Positions 33,451-46,179 of a stretch of 64,000 nucleotides of DNA are shown piece by piece. The notes under the pieces were generated by a model, which saw nothing but the letters and a program-made list of their open reading frames with translations, was not told the origin of the DNA and did no database searches. How positions within the stretch are numbered: position 1 is the stretch's first letter; each line of letters starts with the position of its first letter. Origin of the DNA: Tetracentron sinense (Eukaryota > Streptophyta > Magnoliopsida > Trochodendrales > Trochodendraceae); assembly GCA_015143295.1 (NCBI GenBank), contig CM026553.1, positions 1,364,001 to 1,428,000 of the forward strand, written 5' to 3'. A program made the translations under genes and the position numbers.

Positions 33451-33655
33451 TACATCTCATGAGCACCATACATAGCATACACGTCATGTATAACATAAGC
33501 ATCATGTACATATCATAAACATCATGCATCTCATAAATCATACATAGTATAAATATCAAACATAACATACACTTCATGCATAACATAAGTATCATGCACA
33601 TATCATAAGCATCATATACATCTCATAAGCATCATACATCTCATATGCATCATGC
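33451..33655 (+). repeat. Tandem repeat in array internal region 1
   Basis: Irregular units of about 12-16 bp with CATAAGCATCATACAT and CTCATAAGCATCAT. The same array occurs in internal region 2 at about 39541-39770 with different unit order. Confidence 0.75.
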
Positions 33656-34797
33656 AAACCTTAAAAACATCAAGACGGGAGAACCACGGGTCAGTTGGCT
33701 TATTATAAATTCACCTAGAAACCTTTTAAAATAAAGATTCCTTAATGTAATTCATTTGAATGATCACTAAATTAAATTATAATTCATAAAATTCTAAGAG
33801 AATTGATAGAATTCAATAACCATAATGAAATGTCTCATAAGTACACTGAGATTCTAAAATTAACCTAGTAGACCCTACCCTTGAAGAACGATATCTCCTT
33901 AGATTGCATATGCTAGAATCTTCTTAATGTATTTGATTAAATTATGAATTTAGTTAATTAATATTCTTCATGATAAATGATGACTACTTATATATCAAGC
34001 TCTTTATATTATATATGATATAATAAATCAAGAGTAAGGTGTATAACCATAGAACCTATGCATTAAATTTTCTTTAGATCAAGTATTTGATACCGTGATT
34101 GAAACAAGGCATTAGGTTTAAGAAAAGAGACGTACTTCAAGTATAGACTACTTAATAGTCTTCATCTCAACCGGTTGATACTTCATCTGACTTGATTCTT
34201 AGCATCTACGATCCTTATTGTGTGTATACTATATGTGCTGTGTCATTGGGTGTTACTATACTCTAGGTGTTGTGTGCATACTATATGTTATAAATTATTG
34301 GAAATCAGTTCATCAAGTATAGGATTCCAACGTAATTGTGATTTTTCCAGTTAGACTCATGAGTTGTGGTAATACTCAGGCTAGAGTCTAGCCTAAGTGA
34401 TGGTTGTCAAGGAAATAGTATGTCTTTGTCATGCATTGTGTTATTAGGATTCTATAGGGATTTGTCCTCCAAGTGAGATTATAGGATTTTCTTTCGTCTT
34501 ACGAGTCTAGTAGATTTAAAGTCATTGTAGATCTAATGATTTAGATTTTGATATATATGCTATTATGTGTATCCTGTGTAATTTCATCTGTTAAATTATG
34601 CTTAATGCATGTTTCATCACAAACAAGTACAAGTTGCATATCATGGTATGATGATAAGTTTATATGAGTACATGCATACCCATGACTAGTAAAAATATAT
34701 ATATATATATATAATAAAATAAAATAAATAATAATATCTCAATTATTTGTTTAGGGTTCGTAATTTTGAGGACGAAATTCTTTTAAGGGGGGGAGGA

Positions 34798-37700
34798 TGT
34801 AGAGATCCAAATCTTTTTCATTTCATTGCCTAGTTTATCAGGGGTATTTTAATCTTTAATGCGTCTTTATGTGTGCGTTCTAACATAATTGGTTATCTCG
34901 AGGGTTTTCTCGTGGCCTGAATTTGTTGTGAGTTTAGTGTATGAGTCAAGGGGTGTGAGGTGTTTTTTAGGACAACAAGCAAAGAGTATGAAACATACTC
35001 TATGTGTTAAGTGAATGGTGCTTATAGAGGTCAAGGCATCTATGTATAATCTTGGATGTTTCTTAGTGAAATGATGGTTTGATGTAGGTATATGTTGAGT
35101 CTAAATCAAGAGGATTCGAGTACTCTAAATATCTAAGATCATAGAGTATAAAATATCCTAAGTGTGTATGTAGAACTCTGGGAGTCATGCGGTTAGTGCT
35201 TGTGCGCAAGGCATAAAGAAGTTGAGACCTCTCATGCATGTTAGTGTGTGTTCAATAATCACCTAGGTGGGTTAGAACATATAGGGGTGGAATCATGAGA
35301 TGAGAGTAAGGGTTGGAATCTGGATAGATGGAGTATGAAATAACCTGAGGGTGAGTGAGGGATGCCTTAACATACCCTGAACTTTAGGAAGCTCTAGTTT
35401 TGTCACCGTTTATTGAAATTGAGTGATTCTTTAACCATTAGAAAGGTATTAGAACCCTCTTCAATGTTCATGTTTAATGTTTTTCTTGATTTTGAGCCTA
35501 AGCTAAGTCAAAAGTGGGTTTTCTGATGTTTTGTCTGATAAAATTACAGATCAATCCATTTGTGGGCCCACTTAGACCATTTAAAACTCAAAATTAGGAT
35601 TTTTGTCAAACATGAAAGTTGTTCCCCTTCGAAACTCAAGTCCAACATAATTTGAATTGTCAAAATTTGATGAACGAGTCAAAATTTATGATCAAAATAC
35701 CAAATCAAGGTAAAATCTGTCAGAATCAGGAAAAGTGGAGTGCGATCTATCGCAAAATAAGGTATGATTGATCGCAAAATAGTGCGATTGATCGCAAATT
35801 TCTACGATTGATCGAATTTGGGTGAGCTTTTTTGAAGTCCTTTCGGGTCTAAGTGCAATAGATCACACCAAAGGTCCGATCGATCGTACGCAGACCCAGT
35901 TTTTGTTAAACAAGCGTTTTTCTTGGGTTTTTAACTCTTGAGGCTATAAATAGAGTCCTTACTTCGAGATTTTAGGGGTTCTAAACTATTTCTAACCTAA
36001 TTTAGCAAAGAAAAGAGGAAACCTAGGGTTTCTGAGTGAGAAATTGCTTGGAGAAGAAGGAGATTGTTAGGACATTGCAAGGAGAGCCTTGAGATCTTGC
36101 CCAAATCATCTTAGGAGCGATTTGGATCCAATGGAAGGATCCCTAAGGTCGATATTCCCTCTAACTCAACCCTAGTAATGTTTTTATATGTTAAAATAGA
36201 AATGATTATGGATTCTCAAGAGATTTACATGAATATGCATGGATTAAAGAATATAAATATAAATATCAGTCAATATCTTCTCTAATCTAGTTTTTGTATT
36301 ATTTATGATTATTGATTTAGTATGATAAATTATGGATTAATGTTGGATTTACATGTTAAGTAAGGATGTGGATGGATTGATATTTTAGAAGCTTAAATGG
36401 AACTATGGGATTGTGTTTATAGGTTATGAATGAATGAAATGACGGAGGATAGGCTAAAATGGATGATGGATTGTGAATGTGTGGATTTGAGTTGGGTTTG
36501 GAATGGATGAATGTAGTTTATGGATGAGTAGGTTAAGGTTATAGAGTGTGAAAATGAGAAGGGCATTGTATATGTAACTAACGTATGATAGGTGTTTGAT
36601 GAAATGTCTAGTCAACTCTAAGTATGGAAATGAAGATATTGAAAGGTTTTATGAGTACAATAAGATATGCTATGATGAAGTATGCTTAGAAATGATATTA
36701 TAAATGTTAGCATGAGCATGATAATAGATGACTTATGTTAAAATGAATTATGCTTAATTATGTTGCATGGTGATTGATATTTGGATAGGCCAATGTTTAG
36801 AGGAAGTCCTCAATGTCGGGAATTCTCTAACTAGGGAGATGTAACCTAGTGGAGTTTCTTGACGGAAGATAGAATCTATGTGATGATCGAACTCGGATAC
36901 CAATCCTGACACTCAAGCACAAGTGCACGTGTGTGGTAGTTTACAAGTCTCACGGGTACACATGCATGAACATGGTCACTACATCAGCACGAACATTGCA
37001 GAAACACGGACATTGCATGGATACTGAAATACATGGACAAGGAAAAGGACAAGTACAAGGACTCTGAACACTGAACTACAAGTACTAGGATACTGAATTA
37101 CAAGTACAAGGATAAGGACACTGTATGGTTTTACAAGGACCCTGAAATTCAAGTAGCTCTGGTATTTATTGATGCTCTCCATGGATAAGGTTTCAAGTCT
37201 TGGATAATTATCATGAACATTTGGGATCTAAGAGCTTTGTGGGCTTATGCTTCAATCGATGCACCTCCATGGATCAAAATTCAAAGACCTCGATACCATT
37301 TTTATGGGAAAACAAGCATGCATTGCATTTTTGTTATAAGTTCAAGAGTTACAAGTCCATGAGTCATAAGTTCAAGAGTCACACAAGTACACGAGTCAAG
37401 GTAAGTCATGATATTTACATGTTTCCACACTCTGATTATGTTCATGTTGTATTAAACTGCTATTGACCTTTACAATTGTTACACGTTTTGGATATTTGAC
37501 ATATGCTTGTACTATGGTTGTTTATTTTGGATATCCGCTGAGTATTCAATGCTCAGTAGACCTGTTATTGTCGTACAGATATAGCATAGGATCAGGAGGC
37601 AACTACTTCGGTAGAAAAGGAGTATTTTGAGGAAGCGGAAGAAGGTGATCTTCCAGTTGAGGGAGTCTGGGATCTTGACCGGTCCCCGTATTACTAGTTT

Positions 37701-37966
37701 ATTTTCAGTTTTGTTGGATGATAACTTGTAATAGACTTGAAACGTATTAGTAGATGTTGCTTTAGTATATGCTTTTGGGTTTGGATCATTACGGATTATT
37801 ATATGTTAGAAGAGATGCACTCTATATTGAAAGAAATTTTATAATCTATATTTTTGGAGAATTATCTTTTAGTTCTGCTTTATTGCCAAGGAAGTCAAGC
37901 AGGGATAAGTAATATGACGAACCTAAAGTCCCCTTATGACCAAAGTGGGGTTTTGGGGTCGTTACA
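34798..37966 (+). repeat. Array LTR 2
   Basis: It starts TGTAGAGATCCAAATC after a polypurine tract and ends GGGGTCGTTACA. Palindromes lie at about 35742-35893 and the TATA box TATAAATAG at 35944-35952. A VEKEYFEEAEEGD frame ends DLDRSPYY and a stop near 37696, but an upstream CAG has become TAG. It matches LTRs 1 and 3 over its full length. Confidence 0.85.
35742..35952 (+). promoter_or_regulatory. U3 palindromes and TATA box of array LTR 2
   Basis: GCGATCTATCGC, GCGATTGATCGC and CGATCGATCG palindromes lie at 35742-35893. TATAAATAG is 51 bp downstream. Several palindromes have decayed by C-to-T changes compared with LTR 1. Confidence 0.65.
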
Positions 37967-40815
37967 AAGGTGTTATCAGAGCTCAAGGCATTAGAGTCCT
38001 TAGGGGTAAGGTATTAAGTATAGGAGATAGGAAGATGTCAACCTTAGGGAAGAAACATCAAGTCTAGGGTGATAGGTTTACTATAGGCTTAAGTTTCAGA
38101 TTAGTTATGTATTCTAGTATTGTGATTATGCTATGATGATGGTTGCTATTATGTATCAACATGGTAAAAATATATTATCTGTTTGACACATGATTTGACA
38201 CACTTAGTTATGTATCCAATTCAGGTACTTTGTTGGTAAATGACTTCTTAGCTCATGTGTTGGTTGATAATGGGTCTACCCACTCCTTCGTTACTCCTAG
38301 TTTTGCAAGAGAATTTCCTATTGAGCAAAGGCTTTAGGCCCGTATGAGATAGTATTTAGAGCATGGGGATTAAGGAGATTTACCAAGATAGACAAATGAA
38401 TTACTCTTAGATCTGAATTGATACCATGACGGATGTGATGTCGTTAGGTTCGCTAGGACTTTGGTTTGTTATAAAATTGTATGCTAATAAAAGTTATTAT
38501 ATTCTAATAAAAGTTGTTATATATTATTATGTGTTGTTAATTATATGCTATTATGAGTTTTGAATGATATAGTGATAAGTATATGTTCAGATGATTAGTA
38601 TCTAAGAGAGACACAAATTATTCTTAAATCCGGGTGGGATGACGATAAAGTTAATGCATTGGGTTCCTTAAGGTTAAGTATATTTGAAGGAAAATCTTGA
38701 GCGAATAAGATTAAAATTCATTAAGACTTAGATTTTAGATTCATTTTAAGTCTAAGTTAAAATAATTTTTCAATTAGACTTATGATTTGTTAATTGTTTT
38801 CAAGAATTTCGTTATTAGGCACAACAACCAAGGTTGCTATTATATAATATTATGATTTTGAATATGAAATCTATGATGATTGTTAATAAGCTACTATATT
38901 ATCATATGTGAAACATGATATGTTATATGATATATGATTGTGCAACTGATTACAACATGTAGTTATGTATATATCTTATTCACCTTACTGATCAGTGAGT
39001 ACCTAAAGCATATGTAACCGATACAAAATTTTGACACCATACTTCGTTAAAAAAAAAATCTAGGTTATTTAATATGTCACTGGTATGCAAAAGATAAGAA
39101 CAATAAAATCAGATAAGAATGATAAAAACAAAAAAAAATTGAAAATAGGCAAATCCGATCAACTTTTACAACACGTGATTCCTTGTGTGAAAACATGAAG
39201 GCTCGGGTAACCTATAAATATTCAGTTAAAATCCCAAATTCATAAGTTCATCTCCTAAACACTAAAAAGCTAGAGTTTGATAGATAGAGAATGAAAAGTT
39301 TGACATTTAATTTCCCCTATTTAATTTCACTTTCAAGTTAATTTAGATTTAATTTTTTTTTAATTAAAAAAAAGAAAACTTAAATCCAATAAATTTATAA
39401 TCCAAATTTATTCTTATGTTTTGTTGCTTGAGAATCAAGTAATAAGGATCAGAAAATGATTAAGACTTACAAATGAATCACTCATAGGTATAAAAAAAAA
39501 AGATAATACTAACAATAAATAAAATAAAATAAAAATATTATATACATCTCATGAGCATCATACATAGCATACACTTCATGCATAACATAAACATCATGTA
39601 CATATTATAAGCATCATACATCTCATAAGCATCATACATAGTTTAAATATTATATATAGCATACACTTTATGCATAACATAAGCATCATGCACATATTAT
39701 AAGTATCATATACATCTCATAAGCATTATACATAACATAAGTATCATACATCTCATATGCATCATGCAAACCTTAAAAGCATCAAGATAGGAGAACCACC
39801 GGTCAACTGGCCTATTATAAATTCACCTAGAAACCTTTTAAAATGAAGATTTCTTAATGTAATTCATTTAAACGATCACAAAATTAAATTATAATTTATA
39901 AAATTGTAAGATTATTGATAGAATTCAATAACCATAATGAAATGTCTCATAAGTACACTGGGATTCTATAATTAACCTAGTAGACCCTACCCTTGAAGAA
40001 TGATATCTCCTTAGATTGCATATGCTAGAATCTTCTTAATGTATTTAATTAAATTATGAATTTAGTTAATTAATATTCTTATGATAAATGATGACTACTT
40101 ATATATCAAGCTCTCTATATTATATATGATATAATAAATCAAGAGTAAGGTGTATAATCATAGAACCTATGCATTAAATTTTCTTCAAATCAAGTATTTG
40201 ATACCATGATTGAAACAAGGCATTAGGTTTAAGAAAAGAGATGTACTTCAAGTATAGACTACTTAATAGTCTTCATCTCAACCGATTGATACTTCATCTG
40301 ACTTGATTCTTAGCTTCATTAAGTCATCTAGGATCCTTATTGTGTGTATACTATATGTACTGTGTCATTAGATGTTACTATACTCTAGGTGTTATGTGCA
40401 TACTATATGTTATAAATTATTGGAAATCAGTTCATCAAGTATAGGATTCCAACGTATTTGTGATTTTTCCAGTTAGACTCATGAGTTGCGGTAATACTCA
40501 GGCTAGAGTCTAGCCTAGGTGTTGGTTGTCAAGGGATTAGTATGTCTTCGTCATGCATTGTGTTATTAGGTTTCGATATATTTGTTATTATGTGTATCCT
40601 GTGTAATTTCATCTGTTAAATTATGCTTAATGCATCTTTTATCACAAACAAGTATAAGTTGCATATCATAGTATGATGATAAGTTTATATGAGTACATGC
40701 ATACTCATGACTAGTAAAAATAAATAAATAAATAAAATAGAGTAAATAATAATATCTCAATTATTTGTTTAAGGTTCGTAATTTCGATGACGAAATTCTT
40801 TTGAAGGGGGGAGGA
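37967..40815 (+). mobile_element. Array internal region 2
   Basis: It has a damaged primer-binding site, TGTTATCAGAGC (37971-37982), then the same leader and a protease scar at 38224-38343 with VDNGSTHSFV instead of DTGS. The tandem repeat is at about 39541-39770. It ends with the polypurine tract GAAGGGGGGAGGA (40803-40815). Confidence 0.8.
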
Positions 40816-41730
40816 TGTAGATATCCAAATCTTTTTCATGTCATTGCCTAATTTATCAATGGTATTTTAGACTTTAATGCGTCTTCATGCGTGCGTTCTT
40901 GCATAATTGGAGTTTGTTGTAAATTTAGTGTATGAGTCAAGGGGTGTGAGGTGTTCTTTAGGAAAACAAGCAAAGAGTATGAAACATACTCTATGTGTTA
41001 AGTGAATGGTGCTTATAGAGGTCAAAGCCTCTATTTATAGTCTTGGATGTTTCTTAGTGAAATGATGGTTTGATGTAGGTGTATGTTGAGTCTAAATAAA
41101 GTGGATTCGAGTACTCTAAATATCTAAGATCATAGAGTTGAAAATACCCTAAGTGTGTATGTAGAACTCCGGAAGTCATGCGGTTAGTGCTAGTGCGCAA
41201 GGCATACAAAAATCGGGACCTCTCATGTATTTTAGTGTGTGTTCAATGATCACCTAGGTGGGTTAGAACATATGGGGGTGGAATCATGAGATGAGAGTAG
41301 GGGTTGGAATTTAGATAGATGGAGTATGAAATAACCCGAGGGTCAGAGAAGGATACCTTAACATACCCTGAAATCTACGAAGCTCTAGTTTTGTCACCGT
41401 TTATTGGAATTGAGTGATTCTTAAACCATTAAAAAGGTATTGGAACCCTCTTCAAAGTTCATGTTTAATGTTTTTCTTGATTTTGAGACTAAGCTAAGTC
41501 AAAAGTGAGTTTTCTAATGTTTTGTCTAATAAAATTGCAGATCAGTCCAATTGTGGGCCCATTTAGACCATTTAAATCTCAAAATTAGGATTTTTGTAAG
41601 ATATGAAAGTTGTTCCACTTTGAAAGATGAGTTCAGCGCAAGTTGAATTGTCAACATCCAATGAACGAGTCAAAAGTTATGGTCAAATACCAAATCAAGG
41701 TAAAATCTATCGGAATCAGAAAAAGTGGAG

Positions 41731-41942
41731 TGCGATCTATCGCAAAATAATGTGCGGTCGATCGCAAAATATTGCGATTGATTACAAATTTCTGTGATTG
41801 ATCGCATTCAGGTGAGCTTTTTTGAAGTCCTTTCGGGTCTAAGTGTGATAGATCACACCAAAGGTGCGATCGATCGCACGCAGACCCTATTTTTGTTAAA
41901 AAAGCTTTTTTCTTGGGTTTTTGACACTTGGGGCTATAAATA
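41731..41942 (+). promoter_or_regulatory. U3 palindromes and TATA box of array LTR 3
   Basis: GCGATCTATCGC, GCGGTCGATCGC and GCGATCGATCGC palindromes lie at 41731-41883. TATAAATAG is 51 bp after the last. Confidence 0.65.
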
Positions 41943-43559
41943 GAGTCCCTACTTTGAGATTTTAGGGGTTCTAAACTATTTGTAACCTAATTTAGCAAAG
42001 AAAAGAGGAAACCTAGGGTTTTTGAGGGAGAAATTGCTTGGAGAAGGAGATTGTTAGGAGATTGCAAGGAGAGCTTTGAGATCTTCCCCAAATCATCTTA
42101 GGAGCGATTTGGATCCAGGGAAGGATCCCTAAGGTTGATATTTACTCTAACTCAATCCTAGTAATGTTTTTATATGTTAAAATAGAAATGATTATTGATT
42201 CTCAAGAGATTTACATGAATATGCATGGATTAAATAATAGAAATATAAATTTCAGTCAATATTTTCTATAATCTAGTTTTTGTATTATTTATGATTATTG
42301 ATTTAGTATGATAAATGATGGATTAATGTTGGATTTACATGTTAAGTAAGGATGTGGATGGATTGATATTTTAGAAGCTTAAATGGAATTATGGGATTGT
42401 GTTTATAGGTTATGAATGAATGAAATGACGGAGGATAGGCTAAAATGGATGATGGATTATGAATGTGTGGATTTGCGTTGGGTTTGGAATGGATGAATTT
42501 GGTTTATGGATGAATAGGTTAAGGTTATAGAATGTGAAAATGGGAAGGGCATTGTATATATAACTAACGCATGATAGGTGTTTGATAAAATGTCTAGGAA
42601 ACACTAAGTATAGAAATGAAGATATTGAAAGGTTTTATGAGTACAATAAGATATGATATGATGAATTATGCTTAGAAATGATATTATAAATGTTAGCATG
42701 AGCATGATAATAGATGAATTATGTTAAAATGAATTATGCTTAATCATGTTGCATGGTGATTGATATTCGGGTAAGCTAATGCTTAGAGGAAGTCCTCAAT
42801 ATAGGGAATTCTTTAACTAGGGAGATGTAACCTAGTGGAGTTTCTTGACGGAAAATAGAATCTAAGTGATGACCGAATTCGGATACCAATCACGACACTC
42901 AAGCACAAGTGCTCGTGTGTGATAGTTACAAGTCTCACGGGTACACAAGCATGAACATGATCACTACATGGACATGAACATGGACATTGCATTGATACTG
43001 AAATATAAGGACAAGGATAAGGACAAGGACAAGTACAAGGACTCTGAACACTGAACTTCAAGTATAAGGACACTGAATTACTAGTACAAGGACAAGGACA
43101 CTGCATGGTTTTACAAGGACCCTGAAATTCAAATAGCTCCGCTATTCATTGATGCTGTCCATGGATAAGGTTTCAAGTCCTGGATAATTATCATGGACAT
43201 TTGGGATCTAAGAGCTCTGGGGGCTTACGCTTTTGTCGATGCACCTCCATAGATCTAAATATAAAGACCTCGATACCATTTTTATGGGAAAACAAGCATG
43301 CATTGCATTCGTGTTACAAGTTCAAGAGTTACAAGTCTATGAGTCACAAGTTTAAGAGTCACACAAGTACACGAGTCAAAGTAAGTCATGATATTCACAT
43401 GTTTCCGCACTCTGATTATGTTCACATTGTATTAAACTGCTATTGACCTTTACAATTGTTACATGTTTTGGATATTTGACATATGCTTGTACTATGGTTG
43501 GTTAGTTTGGATATCCGCAGAGAATTCAATGCTCAGTCGACCTGTTATTTTGTCGTACA

Positions 43560-43679
43560 GGTATAGCACAGGATCAGAAGGCAACTACTTGGGTGGAAGA
43601 GGAGTATTTTGAGGAAGTGGAAGAAGGTGATCTTCCAGTTGAGGGAGTCCGGGATCTTGAACGGTCCCCGTATTACTAG
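43560..43679 (+). other. LTR-internal acidic frame of array LTR 3 (WVEEEYFEE, DLERSPYY)
   Basis: From the GGT codon overlapping the acceptor-like TCGTACAG/GT the frame reads GIAQDQKATTWVEEEYFEE and ends DLERSPYY with TAG at 43677-43679. It keeps the EEEY core and the tail of the other families but has lost the PFDIC part. No ATG is adjacent. Confidence 0.4.
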
Positions 43680-43954
43680 TTTATTTCTAGTTTCGGTTTT
43701 GTTGGATGATAACTTGTAATATAGTTGAGACTTATTAGTACATGTTGCTTTAGTATATGCTTTTGGATTTGGATAATTTCGGGTTATTATATGTTGGAAG
43801 AGATGCACTCTATATTGAAAGAAATTTTATAATCTATATTTTTGAAGAATTATCTTTTAGTTCTGCCTTATTACCAAGGAAGTCAAGCAGGCATAAGTAA
43901 TGTGACGGACCCAAAGTCCCATTATGACCAAGGTGGGGTTTTTGGGTCGTTACA

Positions 43955-44446
43955 AAGGTGGTATCAGAGCTCAATGCATTAGAGTCCTTAGGGCTAAAGT
44001 ATTAAGTATAGGATATAGGAAGATGTAAACCTTAGGGAAGAAACATCAAGTCTAGGGTGATAGGTTTACTCTAGGCTTAAGTTTCAGATTAGTTATATAT
44101 TATAGTATTCTGATTATGCTATGATGATGGTTGCTATTATGTATCAACATGGTAAAAATATATTATCTGTTTGACACATGATTTGACACACTTAGTTATG
44201 TATCCAATTCAGGTACTTTGTTGGTAAATGACTTCTTAGCTCATGTGTTGGTTGATAATGGGTCTATTCACTCCTTCGTTACTCTTAGTTTTGCAAGAGA
44301 ATTTCCTATTGAGCAGAGGCTTTAGGCCCGTATGAGATAGTATTTGGAGCATGAGGATTAAGGATATTTACCAAGATAGACAAATGAACTAGTCTTAGAT
44401 CCGAATTGATATCATGATGGATGTGATGTCGTTAGGTTCACTAGGA
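43955..44446 (+). mobile_element. Array internal region 3, truncated
   Basis: TGGTATCAGAGC lies at 43959-43970, followed by the shared leader and a protease scar (from 44212) with VDNGSIHSFV. It matches regions 1 and 2 up to GTTCACTAGGACA near 44447, then stops abruptly against a minus-strand LTR. Confidence 0.8.
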
Positions 44447-45840
44447 CATATCATGATAAACCACCCTGTATAAAACATACAAGGCAAAAATATAGCGGAA
44501 GTGATAAACATAGCGGAAGTATAAACTGAAATTTTCTTTTATACATACACCGTATTTCATGTTTGTACAAAAGATTACATAACCAAAAAAATATATTGGA
44601 CATGCCCACTCATTAAAATACAAAATATAATCTCTCTCACTCACCCTCTCTCAATAATACCCAGGACAAGGCCGCCTATCCAGGTTCCTATCCTCCTCTG
44701 GCTGAGCCTTTGCCGCCTCCTCCTCCGCGTAGTCCTCCTCGACCCATAGACCGGGAGCACAAATGTCAAAAGGACTTGCTGACATCAAAATGTACAGTTG
44801 AGCATGAAATACTCAACGCATACAGTATACTAGCTAACAATGTATAACAAACAATATGATATGCAACATTAACAACAATTCATAACACATACTTTAAACT
44901 GAACTTAGAAATCTTATTTCAAATTTTAACTTAACAATGCATATCTTTTCAAAACCATTTTCTTATGAACTTATGAGTCTTATGAGCTTATGAGTTCTTA
45001 TGAGTCTTATGAGCTTATGAGCCTTGTAACCAATCTTAGACTTGATCTGTAGAGATTTGTGAAACGATCTTAGACTTGATCTGTAGAGACTTGTACAACG
45101 ATCTTAGACTAGATCCTTATGAGCCTTATGAGAACTTATGAGCCTTGTGAGCTTTTGATCCTTAGAGACTTGTAACCGATCTTAGACTTATGAGCTTCTT
45201 ATGAGTTCTTATGAGAGCCTTGCGAGACTTATGATCCTTAGAGAATTCGTAACCGATCTTAGACTTATGTTCCTTAGAGAATTTGTAACCGATCTTAGAC
45301 TTTACCAACCCTTAGTTTGGCCTTGTCAATGCTGATGAATTATTCATTTTCTCATGAGATTTCTTTTTAAAATCTTTTCTTATAACTTTGAAATATCATG
45401 CTTATGAGAAAACCTATCCTATGACAATCATGAGTGCATAATGTACTTGTGAGCATCATACTATACTTGGAAAGCTTTATACATTCAAAGCATACTTATA
45501 TAAATCATGGAAGCATCATAATGTACTTAGAAGCCCTTAAATATAATCATATAAAGCTTATGAACATCATAATAAGCATAAAACACCCATATATATTTAA
45601 GCATAGTCATGAAGTACTATTCATAGCAATGACATAACATCAATCATGGCTACTAAGCCTATTTCATCACACGTTGCTCAGAATTATAGTTTCTTTGAAG
45701 AAAATCACAACCAAATCCAAGCATAAACATATTTACCATTTTATTCAAAAACCCAACTTTAAAACCCTTATTTCTAGGTTGAATCATAGCAAGGTTAGAG
45801 AATAAGTGTAATTACTTATAAAATTATAACAAAACTAACT
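44447..45840 (-). mobile_element. Truncated minus-strand LTR of the LTR F type
   Basis: On the minus strand it matches LTR F from about 53345 to 54830. It lacks the first part of the LTR (U3, TATA, leader) and the last 60 bp or so. It keeps the intron-like middle with CTTATGAG/CTCATAAG arrays (44985-45230), the GAGTATTTCATGCTCA palindrome (near 44800) and an undamaged short frame (44651-44785). Confidence 0.75.
44651..44785 (-). CDS. Possible LTR-encoded microprotein, 44 residues
   Basis: From ATG at 44785 the frame reads MSASPFDICAPGLWVEEDYA, continues with acidic and Ala/Lys residues, then RNLDRRPCPGYY and a TGA at 44653-44651. It aligns over its whole length with the 43-residue frame of LTR F. 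The differences are substitutions and one codon-sized insertion (EEEAAKAQ against EEPAKAQ), and the stop is kept, though the surrounding LTR is truncated. It is strongly acidic, with no signal peptide or known domain. Function is unknown; it might equally be a leader peptide controlling translation. Coding status is inferred. Confidence 0.45.
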   Translation of the reverse strand: MSASPFDICAPGLWVEEDYAEEEAAKAQPEEDRNLDRRPCPGYY

Positions 45841-46179
45841 ATTAGAATTATAGTTTCTTTGACTCAAGCTTTCACGTGAGTCACATGACATCCCCCAAAA
45901 AAAAAAAGCCCTTTTAATTTTTTTTAATTGAATTTAGTGCTTAACAATGTATTTAAAAAAAAAATTATCGAGCCGAGCCGAGCTCGAGCTCAACGATAGC
46001 TCGAGCTCAATGATTTGTGGACGAGTCGAGCCGAGCCGAGCCTAAGCATTTGTAAAATTCCAACGAGCCGAGCCCAAGCAGTGCCCAGCTCGGCTTGTTG
46101 ATACCCCTACCCATGATCCTACACATAATATATCTCATATTTGTGTAGATCCCGAGGTGCGATCTGGGGACAAACCCCA
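45841..46179. other. Non-coding stretch with GAGCCGAGC/GAGCTCGAGC words
   Basis: Repeats of CGAGCCGAGCC and AGCTCGAGCTC fill 45968-46095 and end near CTTGTTGATACCCCTA. This resembles the ends of plant hAT-like non-autonomous elements (TAGGGGTATCAACAAG in reverse), but the other end was not found. There is no gene. Confidence 0.4.

Larger units (their letters stand above)
31890..34797 (+). mobile_element. Array internal region 1 (primer-binding site, protease scar, polypurine tract)
   Basis: TGGTATCAGAGC at 31894-31905 matches initiator tRNA-Met. A leader follows that resembles the one after LTR G (GTCCTTAGGGCTAAGGTATTAAGT type), then a protease scar at 32146-32265. The remaining 2.5 kb is AT-rich with no coding capacity. 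It includes a tandem repeat (33451-33655), an (AT)n run (about 34693-34712) and the polypurine tract at 34785-34797. Confidence 0.8.
40816..43954 (+). repeat. Array LTR 3
   Basis: It starts TGTAGATATCCAAATC and ends TGGGTCGTTACA. Palindromes lie at about 41731-41883 and the TATA box at 41934-41942. It carries the only undamaged copy of the WVEEEYFEE frame in the array (43560-43679). Confidence 0.85.
28725..44446 (+). mobile_element. Tandem array LTR-internal-LTR-internal-LTR-internal (truncated)
   Basis: Three LTRs of 3165, 3169 and 3139 bp alternate with internal regions of 2908, 2849 and 492 bp (cut). Each internal region starts with a primer-binding site. The two complete ones end in a polypurine tract, TTAAGGGGGGGAGGA or TTGAAGGGGGGAGGA. 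The only coding trace is a short protease scar, so this is a non-autonomous, LARD-like family that depended on proteins from elsewhere. The array is best explained by unequal recombination between LTRs of one or more insertions. The right end is cut at 44446, where a minus-strand LTR begins. Confidence 0.85.

Noticed and set aside
36979..37182. Val/Leu-rich minus-strand open frame, and the similar one at 42813-43106
   Set aside because: These are complements of the GGACAAGTACAAGG short-period repeat in the array LTRs; repeat translation, not genes.
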